Shown here: one piece after another, positions 1 to 11,468 of the stretch
Layout: every line of letters starts with the position of its first letter
Position numbering within the stretch: position 1 is the first letter of the stretch
Source of the DNA: Phaffia rhodozyma
Lineage: Eukaryota > Basidiomycota > Tremellomycetes > Cystofilobasidiales > Mrakiaceae
Length of the DNA: 64,000 nt
Assembly (NCBI GenBank): GCA_014706385.1
Contig: JACGZH010000006.1
Location: 1,612,001 to 1,676,000 of the forward strand
Direction: 5' to 3'
Translations under genes and position numbers: made by a program
Notes under the pieces: generated by a model
Database searches by the model: none
What the model was told of the DNA's origin: nothing
Seen by the model: only the letters and a program-made list of their open reading frames with translations

Positions 1-421
1 ATTGAATGGCCCTTTGTTCTTGTCTGTTTTCTTTTGCTATCACGATAGGCATATACAGGGGAAGAACAACTCCATTAAAATCATAAATTGTGGAACGTAT
101 ATACGAGTCTCGTAAAGGGGTATAAAAAAGTCAAAATGGAACGAAATAAATTCAAAGAAGAAACTAATGACGAACGAAACGGAAGAATAATTGAAGGCAA
201 GTCATGTTTAATTGATCATCTACATTCATCAAGGATTGAAGGTTAGTTAGGAAATATCATTGTTGGTGGTCGTAACTAGCCACCGCCTCTAAACAGGCAT
301 CGACAAGGATCCCCGTCGGTGTCTCCTGAGTTGCCATCGAGAGACGGTTCTGGATCGTCTTGTTGAGTGAACTTCGTCTTGATTGAAAGAAAAGGCAAGA
401 AAAAAGAAAGGAATGGCGAAA
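1..421. other. window edge, no gene recognised
   Basis: AT-rich stretch lying 3' of the minus-strand SPC105 gene. It should hold that gene's 3' untranslated region. I see no convincing coding exon, RNA gene or repeat here. Confidence 0.5.
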
Positions 422-3400
422 TCAGCTGAAATACACAACAGAGGGCAAATCAAACGATCAAACTTACTGAACGCCCTGACCGTAGCAGACCTCAACATCA
501 ACGATCAAGGTTTTTATGTTCGAAGGCCAATTCAGCAACAACTGAGGAGCAATTGTGAATGTCACTTTGGCTTTGGCTTTGGCAGACGGTACGAGCATGG
601 TCACTTCGGCTTTTTCTATCGAGGATTCGGCGGAATAAGTGTACACTATTGGGTATCGGGTTGAGATGAGGCTGAATTCTTGTGCTATCCGGATAGATGA
701 GCTCCAAAGCTGGTATACATGCTGAAAGAGCTATCAGAAGAGAAATACCATTCGCGCGCAAGAAGAGAAGGAAACAAATTCAGTGATGGATAGCAACGAT
801 CAAAAGCAGTCAAAAGATCAGAATACCTGAGAAGCTTTTGTGAACTTTGTTCCTTCGAAAGATGTCTTCACGAGCTCGAACAGATGATGTGTGAGGACTG
901 AATTTCGACGACTTGGCCTCCGCTCATCAGGAATCAAACAGAGGGATGCACCCGTCGTTAATGGTCGTTCATCTTGACAGGCGAGGGACAGTTCCAGATC
1001 ACCAAGGATGACAAAGGTAAGTCGGTCGGGAAACCGGCTGGTAAGACGTATCGAGTGCAATGATTCAATCTTATCGAATTCATCTATTGTTAGAAAAAGA
1101 CCCCATGAACGAGAGCAGCATCAGCTCTGTTCGCTAGTAATGACGCGAAAGAATTTAGGATGTAGCTTCACCTTTAAGTTTGAATGCTTTCTCGGCAGAA
1201 GAAACGTTTGAACCTGAAAAATATTCGGCTGCATAATTAATGGCCTTGAGGCAAGCTTCTTTCTGATTTTCAAGAGCAGTTGCTTTAGCTCTCAAGCTAA
1301 GCAAGACGTTACTACTGTCAGTCAAGTCGGCTTTTAGGGAATTAATTTGAGCTCTGTAAAATGACGAAAGTTCATGAAAGTAAAAAAAAAGCGATTAAGT
1401 ATGTGTCTCTTGTATATTCTTTGGGATGTATCCGAATATACTCTTACTTCTGCTCTTTAACCTCAGCTCTACGATGAGAAAGGACTTCAGGATCACACGC
1501 TAAGACTTCATCGACCTTTGCTTTCTCTTCAGCCAGTTGAGCTTTGAGCGCTGCATGTCTAGCTTGAAGATCTACCAAAGACACGTTTTCATGAAACGAT
1601 TTTTTGATCTCCTGGAGCCGAGTCCGATCCTAAGAAGAGGAAAAAGGATCAACATAATTGAAACAGTAAGACTATAGATCAACACAATGGAATCCGAGAC
1701 TTACTTGAGATAACTGAGAAAGATCCTCCTCATGAGACGCTTTCAATTCATCCACGAGATCCATCCTCCATTCTCTCCATTTGTTCTTTACTGTGTGCTG
1801 AGCAAACATCTTGAGATATTTAAGTTGACCCTGTAAAACGTTGGAAATGTATTGATGGATACAATGTCAGCCGTGTTATTGTTTAGCCAAGGCTGAACAC
1901 GTAGAGCCACACAAACCTCAATCAAGACTTTCTCCTGATCATCTGCCTCTAGGTACTCGCTGAAAAGTACTGGATTTCGGGCTGATGCTTCCTCGTCCAA
2001 CACTTGAACATTCTTTTGGGACTGTGAAGTTGAGTCTTTCAAATGATTACAAGCCTAAAAAGACGTCACATGGTGAAGCAAATCAAGAAAAGTGAGTGGG
2101 GTCATTCTATCCCGTGCAAACTGGATAAAGCTCACCCATTGATATACGATCAGATAAGGCAAATTCAACACGTGGTTGGCGTAATCCATAGTCAGGTATT
2201 CGCCGTTTGCTAGAGATGATTACGATTTCTCTTCTATGAATCAGTCCGACAATCTCTAGTTTATACCTTAAGGGGAAATCAGAAGACGAACCACTGCTGC
2301 GAGAGGTAGAATCGGCATTGAAGCGATGGATGCCAAGCATCTCTCCTGGCCTGATCGTCGACCGTCGCTTGCCGGCACTCATCTTTTCTCGCCAGTTCAA
2401 GTTGGTCAACTCCAAAAACTGAGTGAGTGACACTTGCGGAGCAGCAATCTCCGGAGTAGGTTCCTGTGATATTAGATATACAGCGGCGTTCGTGTTTGAG
2501 AATTAATCACACGCGAAGGGGCGGGCATATTAGAATAATGACCAAAAAGACTCACAATGTTCGGAACACCAGAGGTTTCTTCCGTTCCTTTTCCTTTGAG
2601 AGTAGCAGCTGCCAAACTAGGTCTTCCTATGCGTTTCCGAGGCGTATTTATCACCGGCTGGAAGTTCACTGGCGAGACAGCATCGGCTTGGCTGGATGTT
2701 TTTGCTGTGACGGCAGCTTCTGATGTTACCGTCTGCTCGGTTGACGATGACGGCAAAAGAGTCTGTAGAGATTCGAAGATCGAGGGCTGAAGAGCAGATT
2801 CAATCGCTTTAGGTGGAGAGTTGAAGATGTCCAACTCGTACTTCTGAGTAGGTCGCAAAGGCAATTCAGAAGACGGTCCTTCATCGGTTTGTGAAGAAAG
2901 AGGGAACACCGAAGCTTCGATGGCAGGCGAAGTCGAGTAGGATGCTGATAGTGGAACCGAAGGAAGTAACGGAGTGTCGGTTCCATCAAACACATTCACT
3001 GACAGTCCTTCAGAAGATAAAGAAGTTGGAGAAAGCTCGAAAAGATTGACCGGTCTTTTTGTTGGTTTAGCTACTGATGTCTTTCTGGGCGAGGGTGGGT
3101 TCTCTTCGCTCCGTTCGATGATCTCCTCTACTACGTAATCTGATGTTTCCTCCGGGGTAGTCTCGATTGGGAATGTATCGGCGGGTGCTGGCCTGGCCGC
3201 ATTTTTGGGTGCAGCTACCAAATTGTTCATCCCAAATACATCATTTGTCTGGGAAGCCCCGGCCGATGGAGGAGAAAATTCTTTGCCGGTTGTTCCGCTC
3301 GAAGCTCTTCTCTTTGCTCCCCTCTGAATTCCCTCTTGGTTTTCGCCGAAGTTCCCAAAGACCTTTGCTCCATCAATATGGCTAGCTCGTCTTTTCAATC

Positions 3401-5553
3401 CTCCCTTGTCCAATCCGCCATTCGTGAATATGGGCAAGGCTCGTTTTTTAGTCGGTGAAGCGCCTGTCGGTTTCTCTGGTGAGTCAAACAAATTGGGTTT
3501 AGATTTGAGTGTTGAAGATAACGTTGGTCGGGTCAGAGCACTTTCCCTCGGTCGGGTAGGGCCTATCGAAGAAATAGACTTCATAGGAGACTTAGCAAGT
3601 ACAGGCTGGAAGGAAGGTAATACAGGCTCGAAGGATGAGGAAGATGGGTCGGCTGAGGGTTCGAAGATTCCTCCCTGGGCGACAGTGAAATCGATATCAT
3701 CTGTGCCCTGATCAAATCTTTGCGTTGAATTCTCGTCCTCGGCGTCTTGCTCGTCGAGAAATCGGGGCGCCAAAACTCCTCCGAGAGCAGCCGTTTCTTC
3801 TATTTCAATCCCTTCGTCTTCATCTCCATTTTCCTGGCTATAAGAGTCATTTGTCGGTGCAAGGACGCCACCCAGTGGAAGGGTCTCGTCCATTTCGAAC
3901 TCTTCATCAGCTTCCTCGGCTTCGTTTATGAAAGCCGGATGGGGATTGAGCAATCCACCAAACGCGACGGTCTCATCCATTTCTCCGCCTTCTTCTTCAG
4001 CCTCGGAAGATCTGCCTGTGTTGGTCTCGTCCTCCTGAGAAGTGTTTTCAAAGATACCTCCGACGACACTCGTCAGTTCCATATCGTCTCTATGGTCTTG
4101 GTCTTGCTCCAGATTCATAACGTTTTCGTTTTCCCTCTCCTTTGCCGCGTCGTTTTCTCGGGATTGAGACCAGGCATCGAGCCTTTCGCCCTCACCTTCC
4201 TCCATTCTGTATCCTACGCTTCCTCTGCCTTCGATTGCAAATTCAGGGGCATGAGCAGGGATGATTCCTCCAGTGGCGACTGTAAAGTCAAGCGTCTGTT
4301 CTTCTCCTTCGTTCGGCATTCGATCAGGAGATGAAGGAGGGGACAATGTGGAAGCAGAAGGGGACAAAGGGTCTGGTAGATTCGATTGTATTTGTCCAGA
4401 GGTATGAGAAGGAAGGATCGCTCCATGGACTTGGGTGAAGTCTAATTCGGCTTGACCGAGAAGAGACGATTCTGGCAGCTCGTCAAAGAGAGAGGAGTGA
4501 ATAGTGGTTGGAGGACCGAAAAAGTCTGTAGTGTCCCCATCTTCTTCCTCCATACTCATATCCGCACTGCCATCCGATCCAAAGTCAGCAATCGAGCTTC
4601 GTCGGGATCGCCTAAGAGGGGGTCGTTGTTCAGCGGCCGTTGCCGATTGATGGTTAAGCGATGATCGACGGCGGGTCGAGGAAGATGCCGGAGTGGGTGT
4701 TTGTGCAGGTTCATCGAACACGTTGGAGGAAGACAAAACAGGAGACGAAGGAGGAAGAGAGCCTACGGAGGATGTCGTCGATGATTGGGACTGCGAAAGT
4801 GTGTTGGCATGGGCCGTCTCAAACATCCTAAGAATTCAGACACATATCATTCTTGTCGTTAGTGATAGCCGGCTTTTGCATCTGCTTATGACTTTTTGTC
4901 ACAAAATAACGTGGAGGAGAGCTTGCCTAACGTGAGCATGGGCGGCAAAAGAAACCCTTCTCAATATTCTCATTGTCGTCGATTCTCCAGGCATATTCCG
5001 AAACTGGGTCTCGTTCTCGTCCTCGTCGTCATCATCTTCGTCCTCATCTGCCTCTTGATTGACCACAGCCCCTTGGGTATAATTCTGAGTCTCTTCAGGA
5101 TTGTATGGCTTCAAGATACTCTTTCTTGGGACCTGCATAGATAGTGATGGATTGCATGATCAGGAAGGAAGAAAAACGCGGACAATACACCAACTAGATT
5201 TCAGTTATCTCTTGTACCAGCTGGTCTGTTTTGATTGCACTCGTCATGAAGGACGCCTCGAGTATCCGACGAGCAATGATAGCTTCCCACAAGCCAAAAG
5301 CGATGTTCAAGTAGATATACAAAGTCAAATCTTCACTCACTAGAGCTCTTCTTGCAAGTTTCTTTGGACTCAACGGCTTTCTCTCTATGCCTCTAGATGC
5401 AAACTCGGCCGGACCTATACTTGCCGCCCGACCTTTGCCCTTACCACCAGGCATCCTAACAGCCAGCGGTTCAGAAGGCCCATCATGGGAAGGAAGTCTT
5501 GTTGTGAGCGATCTCCTAGATGATGCTCTCTTTGGAGCAGGAATGGATGACAT
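422..5553 (-). CDS. SPC105: kinetochore scaffold Spc105/KNL1
   Basis: Outer-kinetochore scaffold of the KMN network, which recruits PP1 and the Bub1/Bub3 checkpoint proteins. The start at 5553 gives MSSIPAPKR. The second exon carries both PP1-docking motifs, KSILK (about 5109-5123) and RRVSF (about 4947-4961), in the same order as human KNL1. The long exon 4826-2472 holds seven MELT-like repeats (about 4445-3684) in an acidic, Ser-rich, disordered region. Next comes a Spc7-type segment (VSLTQFLELTNLNW, near 2420), then coiled-coil exons (about 2040-1250) and a C-terminal RWD-like part (about 1065-470) ending GQGVH-stop after a last small intron. The family usually has this order: PP1 sites, MELT array, coiled coil, RWD. 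The join for the last codons (stop at 424-422) is my inference; the rest is secure. Two ACGCGT boxes lie just upstream. Confidence 0.93.
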
Positions 5554-5622
5554 CGTATTTGCTGAAGAAAGAAGGAGATCAAGGGTGTCGAAGGAAGGAT
5601 AACAAGAGTGAGAGGAAATCAA

Positions 5623-5650
5623 ACGCGTTTCTGTCGCGTCCCCTACGCGT
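5623..5650. promoter_or_regulatory. two MCB (ACGCGT) boxes upstream of SPC105
   Basis: ACGCGT occurs at 5623-5628 and 5645-5650, 70-97 bases upstream of the SPC105 start codon, with a partial TCGCGT between them. ACGCGT is the Mbp1/Swi6 (MBF) site that drives G1/S genes in fungi. Function here is inferred. Confidence 0.55.
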
Positions 5651-5721
5651 CGGTGGCCGGACGGATGTGGTTACCAGAGGTGGTTACAGCCGATCCTGCT
5701 CTCACCGGCAATCCGGCGACT

Positions 5722-5757
5722 CGGCAATTTGGCAATTCGGCAATTCGGCAATTCGGC
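5722..5757. repeat. short tandem repeat, GGCAATTCG unit
   Basis: About four copies of a 9-base unit (GGCAATTCG, the first reading GGCAATTTG) run head to tail. They lie about 170 bases upstream of the SPC105 start. Confidence 0.8.
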
Positions 5758-7187
5758 CTGATCTCAGACTCCGGGCCGGGCCAGAAATTGCCTTGAAGGG
5801 GGTGCTCAGAGGATACGAACCCTGATCAGAGTTCTCGTTCGTCGTGTCTCCTTACTTCTTGGTCCTTGATAAATCTCTTGCGGCTATTTGGAAGGAGGGA
5901 AAACAATTGAAGAGAAAAGTTATCATAAAGTATAGTACCCACTTCTTCTTCTTTGACGCCATCAATGTTTCTTCAGTCTCGGAGCATCACGTCTAGAAAT
6001 CAGATTTATGTTGCTCCTGGTGTTTCTAGTTACTCACCTCCTCTACCTGTGCCACTGCATCTTATTTACACTGTTTGATTGATATCACAACTGTTCAAAT
6101 TCATCCGTTCAAGTATGACCATAATCTTCACCTTGGATCGTTTAACCATGATATAGGCTTTGATGCTGCAGCTATCAATCTGGTCGTTCACTACCAACTA
6201 ATATTGATCAGCGCATGTTGAGCTTATTGAATTGATCACGAGAACCTGACGGTGTTGATTGAGATCATTACTCTCACATACCAATCATTCATCCTTCACT
6301 TTCGACATATGCTGTAGTGTCATTCTTTCTTTCTCTTATGAACAATCGCTCTTCACTGAGGTTCACAAGCTTTGATCTGATAGCTTTTGTCTTTGTCTAT
6401 TCATTCAGAGTTCCACAGACGTATTTGGCCGGTGAAAAATGATGTAGAGTACCACACCTGTTTCTGGCCAAGGATACATTTACGACATCGCGGTTTGAGC
6501 AAACTCAAATTTCTAGACTTGGGCCTTCTTCGTAAACATCAGACTGTTCAGGTCGATGGGCTTTATCACGCTTCTTTCCCTTTCCTTATATATTATCGAC
6601 ATCATTGAGCCCTTTAGTACCTCCGTGCCTTCTCGAATTAATGGGATATTCTGTCTACCTGCTTAACATATCACTTGCTCTGGTCGCTTTAGCTGTGTTT
6701 TTTTTTGCTTCGCTTCCTTTCACTGCTTCAATGTGTTGTATGTGTCACAGCCGTTGCCATACCTGGTCAGTTCGGAGCTGTTCTGCTCATTTGATCGAGT
6801 ATATTCTTCTCTGATGTCAGTCGATGCCCAGTTGTTCTTCAAAGCGTTCCATACATCTTCTTATTCTTCAACTTATTCTTTGCTATACTTTGTTTTTCGA
6901 TTCTCTCGCACAATCAATTGTAGAGTGTTTCATCTTCGATTTGAAATTCAAGTTTGGTCTGACAGTTAAGCTATGAACATCCCTTAGGCGGCATGACGGC
7001 AGGAGAGGACGCGACGAATCAGCGAGCCTTTCAAAAAAATATAGGAACATATATCATCAAACATCTTGGTCGACTCTTACGAGGATAGATCACTCCCTTG
7101 CGAACGCCGTCACTCGCTGGACCGAATATAAGAGTACCAATATATAAGTAACGAAGAGAAAGAAACCCCAAAATCAAGAAAAAACGA
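5758..7187. other. 1.4 kb gap between SPC105 and the coiled-coil gene
   Basis: T-rich on the plus strand, with only short open frames and no domain I recognise. The longest ATG-initiated frames are under about 75 codons. One 37-codon frame starts near 5964. The stretch could hold a non-coding transcript, a small intron-rich gene or only promoter/3' UTR sequence; nothing visible decides between these. Confidence 0.4.
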
Positions 7188-9613
7188 TCAGATTGTCCGT
7201 CCGCTCCTGACTTCACGTTCCAACAGTCTAATAGAAGTTTCAAGTATCGCCAATAAATCTCTCTCGCCCTTCAAATCTTCCAACTCTCCCATCGCCCTCA
7301 TTTTTACCTCGGACCAAGCTTTGCTTGCCTTCTTCCTACCCTCCACGGTGCTGGCAATCTGTTGTGCTTCCAACTCTGCCTCCCTTGAAACGTTATCCGC
7401 TTCAAGTTTTGAGTTCTTTGATTGTATCGAAATCAAGTCGTGTTGAAGCGAATCAATATCTCCATGGGCAGATGTCAGTTGTTCTGTTAATTCGGAGAGA
7501 CCCGTTTGTAAATGTTCGATACAGTCTGTTGATGATTCAAGCTCGATTTTCAATCGCGTAACCTCGGTCTTGAGCCTCAAGTCGTTCTCTTGCACCACCA
7601 CCGCTTCTACCTCTGTCATAGGTTTTCCAAGGAAAGGCCGTGAGAATGTGGGAGCGCTAGGCTTGACAGGACTAGCTTTCAACAAATCTTCTTCGATCTG
7701 TCGTTCGGCCAAATGCTCTTCCAGCTCTCGAACTTTACCAATCTCTCTTTCCAACAGTTCGCTCAGCGCAGTTTGAGCTAGTAGGCTCTCGTCCAGCCTA
7801 TCCTGAAGAGAAACGAGTTTGGCGTGTTCTTTTGCTTTCGTCGGTGCTACTAGAGACGGCCTCATTCTTGCCTTCCTCTTGAGAGATCCTGGAGGTGATT
7901 CTAGGTCTGGGCCACTCAGATCCGGAAAACTCAAATTCGGCCCATCTTCAGGGAGATGTAGAAGAGAATCACCTTCATCTTCAAGAGCAAACGATTGGGC
8001 CATCGAATCGAAATGAACCAGAGAGTTTCGAGCGACGAGAGGTCGAGGTCGAACACGGGATCCATAAGGGGTCGCGGATGGAGTGAGAAGGTTTTTGAGC
8101 ATTTGAGAAGAAGACGATTGATTAGGCGGATAGAGAGATGGAAACGGGCGGTCTGTATGATGAAGTCTACGATTAGACAGAATGTCAGTGTAACCGAAAC
8201 AGCAGACATAACAGAGCGATCAAGAGACCTACGGTGAGCAATCGACCCCGTCTTCTGTCATCTCCTTTAACGGACTTTTGGGTATGACCCTTCTCGTCTT
8301 CTCCACGACCGAAACTTTTTCAACAACTGGGCTTGAAACACTGATTTCATCCATCGAATCCTCTGAATTGACCTCCTTAATGGGCGTGCGCTTGAGATCT
8401 GCCTTTTCTGATCGTCCAGAGAGTTTTCCAGGAGATGAGACAGAGTGAGGCGTGTTGGCTGATTTGTTGTTGAGGGAGGTGGATGTGACAGTGATGGACA
8501 CCGAGTCGGGTCTCTTTCTACCCAGGGAATTAGCTGATTTGGACGGAACAGTCGAGGTTGAGAGAGAAGGTCGATGACCTTTTTTAAGGATAGGTATCGA
8601 TTGGTTTCGAGGTGTGGAGCGACTAGAATCGTTTTGTACAGCTAAGAAAGCGAGCGAGCCAGACACTGTGGACGGTCGACCAGAAGAAGAAGAGGAGGTT
8701 TTGGGCACCAAAGACCTGACCACAGGACGAGATATTTTAATTGGTGATGGTGTCATTGAGATCTTTGGAATGGCGGTCACTCTGGAAGGAGACGATGATA
8801 TATCTGGTGTCGGGTCGGATGGAGTAGATATCACCAGATTTGAGGGAGAATCAAAGGAGGATGATACAGATCGTCTAAGTGACCTAGGTGTTGTAGTCAT
8901 AGGCGGGCCTAGTGAAGGCGGGGACGAGTCATCAGACTGTTCAAGAGCAGATGAGGGAGGAGAAGCGAAGGCAAGGGAGATTGATCGTCTATGAGCAAAC
9001 GCGGGAGCACGTGAAGATGGATTGGCAAAGAGCGAAGCAGTTGATGCTGGCCTCGATATCGGTATATTGCTTTTTCTACTAGGTAAAGTAGTGGATGCTT
9101 TCGGGATTGTGGACGCTATCAGGGCCATTGTAGCTGATTCTTCCTCTGATATCAAAGTAGGAGAAGCCTCGGCGTGGGTATCTTGTTGATTAGCGGATGG
9201 TGAGGACAGTGACGTGCTATCTGATGGTTGAGATTGAAGAGACTTGATAGAAGATCGAGTAGTCATCCGTCTTACTCGGGAAGAGATTGGTGCAAGACTC
9301 TTCCCAACAACACCTTTAGCGAGAGAAGGATTATCCTTGTGGGTAGAATGGGGACTAGAAGTTGTCATCTGATCAACAGATTTCTTGGATGTCACTCCAG
9401 AGCTCGAGCGACGATGCACCGATATTCCTGAATCGGAGTAAGCATGGGATGAGGAAAATCATCATTGGCACGATCAGTCTGATGAAATGAGATGGTTCTA
9501 TAGCAAGATCACTCACTCTTCTGGTCAGGTTCAGTCGTGCTCTTCTCTTTGGTTCGTGCAGGGGTCTGGCTTTTATTGATTTTCGTAGACGGCCGTAGCG
9601 AGGAAGAAGGCAT
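7188..9613 (-). CDS. unrecognised Ser-rich coiled-coil protein
   Basis: Three exons are visible. Exon 1 (start 9613, MPSSSLRPSTK) encodes 34 residues. A roughly 400-codon exon (about 9419-8231) is rich in Ser/Thr/Pro with many SP/TP dipeptides. After an intron with donor gtaggt, a last exon (about 8166-7188) carries MLKNLLTPSATPYGSR and then about 200 residues of heptad-like coiled coil ending EREVRSGRTI-stop. The join reads DGVDCSPLHHTDRPFPS in frame. I do not recognise a family. The SP/TP-rich disordered front plus C-terminal coiled coil, and three ACGCGT boxes in the promoter shared with the LYAR-type gene, fit a CDK-regulated cell-cycle or cytoskeletal protein, but that is inference. It lies next to SPC105 on the same strand. 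Confidence 0.8.
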
Positions 9614-9665
9614 ATTGGAATCTTTTCCAAAAGTATGTTTCTTTGATCGGCTCCTTGCCTTCTTC

Positions 9666-9711
9666 CGTGTGTGTATATGTGTATGTGTGTATGTGTGTAT
9701 GTGTGTGTGTT
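9666..9711. repeat. TG/TATG microsatellite
   Basis: Imperfect (TG)n tract with interspersed TATG units, just upstream of the coiled-coil gene's start codon, probably in its 5' UTR. Confidence 0.85.
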
Positions 9712-9783
9712 GGCTGAGGGCAGCAAGGAGGATGAGTATGCTGGGTATCAAGTTGGATACCTGGACGAACGAGGATAACACAA

Positions 9784-9831
9784 ACGCGTCATATTCAAAG
9801 AACAGACGCGTCGACGCGTGAGCAGGCGCGT
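9784..9831. promoter_or_regulatory. cluster of three MCB (ACGCGT) boxes in a divergent promoter
   Basis: ACGCGT at 9784-9789, 9806-9811 and 9814-9819, then GCGCGT at 9826-9831. The cluster lies in the 364-base region between the coiled-coil gene (start 9613, minus) and the LYAR-type gene (start 9978, plus). Three copies in 36 bases are far above chance. MBF-type regulation is inferred. Confidence 0.65.
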
Positions 9832-9977
9832 TTGGACATGTTTGTGACGCTAAATCACGTGTTTCATGAAGGCTGTGTGATAGACTAGCTAATCTTCCCT
9901 CCACATTATTTTTGAGAGTTCGGCCGTTCTCGTTTACCTTGCTGTTTAACCTCTGTTCACACATACACATATTCAAC

Positions 9978-11264
9978 ATGGTCTCCTTCCAATGTGACAG
10001 GTAGGTTGGATTTCCTTCACATAATCTGTGATATCATACGTAATTTGTTACTCAATTTCATCAACTTTATGGACCACTTAGCTGCTCCGACGTGGTCAAG
10101 AAGCCAAAGCTTGGTGAGCGTGCTATGTAGAAACTTACCGCCTTGATCAGAGTATGCTGATTTGAGCGTATTTTTATTTTCGATATGGTCACCTGGAAAT
10201 CTCGACACTGCTTTCCTTGTGAATCTACGTGACTTTTGATAGATCAGCACCACTCAAGGTGTTATGCTCCGTTTACCTGCCTCGACTGTTCGAAAACCTT
10301 CCGAAATGGCTCGGAGTGGAAGTGGGTCTCTTACTTCTTTCCCTTTTTCAAAGGCGTTAGTGTCTTCAGGCGATGTGATTGACTAAAGTCTAACACGGTT
10401 CCTATCTGATGCTATAGGTCTCATACTACGTGCATATCTGAGGCTGAAAAGTACGAAAGGACGCTCTACAAAGGTCCTGCTAAGAAGGTCAGTCATCATC
10501 CATCCTTTAGTGTCAACCTGATCCCCAGCTTGATGGTATAATCCTCTCGCGCCGATTTCGGTTGATCAATTCTTATTCCCCTCCGTTGCGCTAATGTTTG
10601 CTTTGATATCGGTTTGATTATGGATGAATTAAACAGGCAAAGAAGGAGAAAGCAAAGGATCCTTACGCTGCCAATTTTGCAGCTTTTGCAGCTAAGAAAG
10701 CCGCTGCTGAACAGGCTGCCGCTGCTCCTGCTCCTGCTCTCGCGCCCGAGCCTGTTCCGGCGCCGAAAGCGGAGAAGGTGGCTGAGCCCGTAGTAGAAGT
10801 TGCCAAATCTGAGGAGGCTGTAAAGGAGAAGAAAGAGAAGAAAGAGAAGAAAGAAAAGAAGGAGAAGAAGGAGAAGAAGGAAAAGAAGGAGAAATTGAGT
10901 GAGGAAGCCTCCACCGGTACGTCAATCCAATTGATTTAGTTCATGTACTCAATATCGCTCCCTTGTAAGTGAACAAAAACTCAACTGTTCTCACTCTTTG
11001 ATTCGTTCAATTCGATCTGCTTTTCACTTTTGGTAACGATCACAAGCTCCAGAGACCCCTTCGACACCGGCTCCTGTCGCGCCTGAGCCTTCTGCCCTAG
11101 ATGCCGAGATTACAAAGGAGAAGAAAGAAAAGAAAGAGAAGAAGGAGAAGAAGGAGAAGAAGAGAAAGCTGGAAGATACAGAGAGCGAAAACGGAGAGAA
11201 GAAGGCCAAGAAAGAGAAGAAAGAGAAGAAGGACAAGAAGGACAAAAAAGAGAAGTCAACTTGA
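9978..11264 (+). CDS. LYAR-type C2HC zinc-finger nucleolar protein
   Basis: Homologue of the LYAR/cell-growth-regulating nucleolar protein family (yeast YCR087C-A type). The spliced N-terminus reads MVSFQCDSCSDVVKKPKLD, then QHHSRC, CLDC and TFRNGSEW-KSHTTCISE. These are the paired zinc-binding knuckles and the SHTTCISE signature typical of LYAR. Phases join cleanly across introns after D-S, after L-D, in EW-K and after GPAKK. The second half is extremely Lys/Glu-rich (repeated KKEK) with an Ala/Pro-rich linker, ending KKDKKDKKEKST-stop, as expected of a basic nucleolar tail. In the family it acts in nucleolar pre-rRNA handling. The gene shares a promoter with the divergent coiled-coil gene and converges on the acyl-CoA synthetase gene. 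Confidence 0.9.
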
Positions 11265-11468
11265 AATATCTAAAATGGTACCAAGACCTCATTCTCTTCA
11301 CATGATTTCACTCCGACATATCTTGTCAAATCGAAGAGCGCGATTGAAGGATTGTTTGTGCAAAGACGCAAAGTCCATCTCATCAAATGTTACAAACGAT
11401 CTATACTTTGTCCCACCATCAAGGTCCATCTACAAGCTCAGCTTCTTTCTCCCCCGCAGGATGTTCGA

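Noticed and set aside
3747..4334. 195-codon plus-strand open frame
   Set aside because: It lies wholly antisense to the MELT-rich exon of SPC105, whose codon pattern and motifs are clear.
8614..8994. Plus-strand frame of 126 acidic codons
   Set aside because: Antisense shadow of the Ser-rich exon of the coiled-coil gene; Ser/Thr codons read as Asp/Glu/Gly on the other strand.
10663..11301. Phe/Ser-rich minus-strand frames (repeated FFSFFS)
   Set aside because: Antisense of the Lys/Glu repeats of the LYAR-type gene, which has clean zinc-finger motifs and splice phases.
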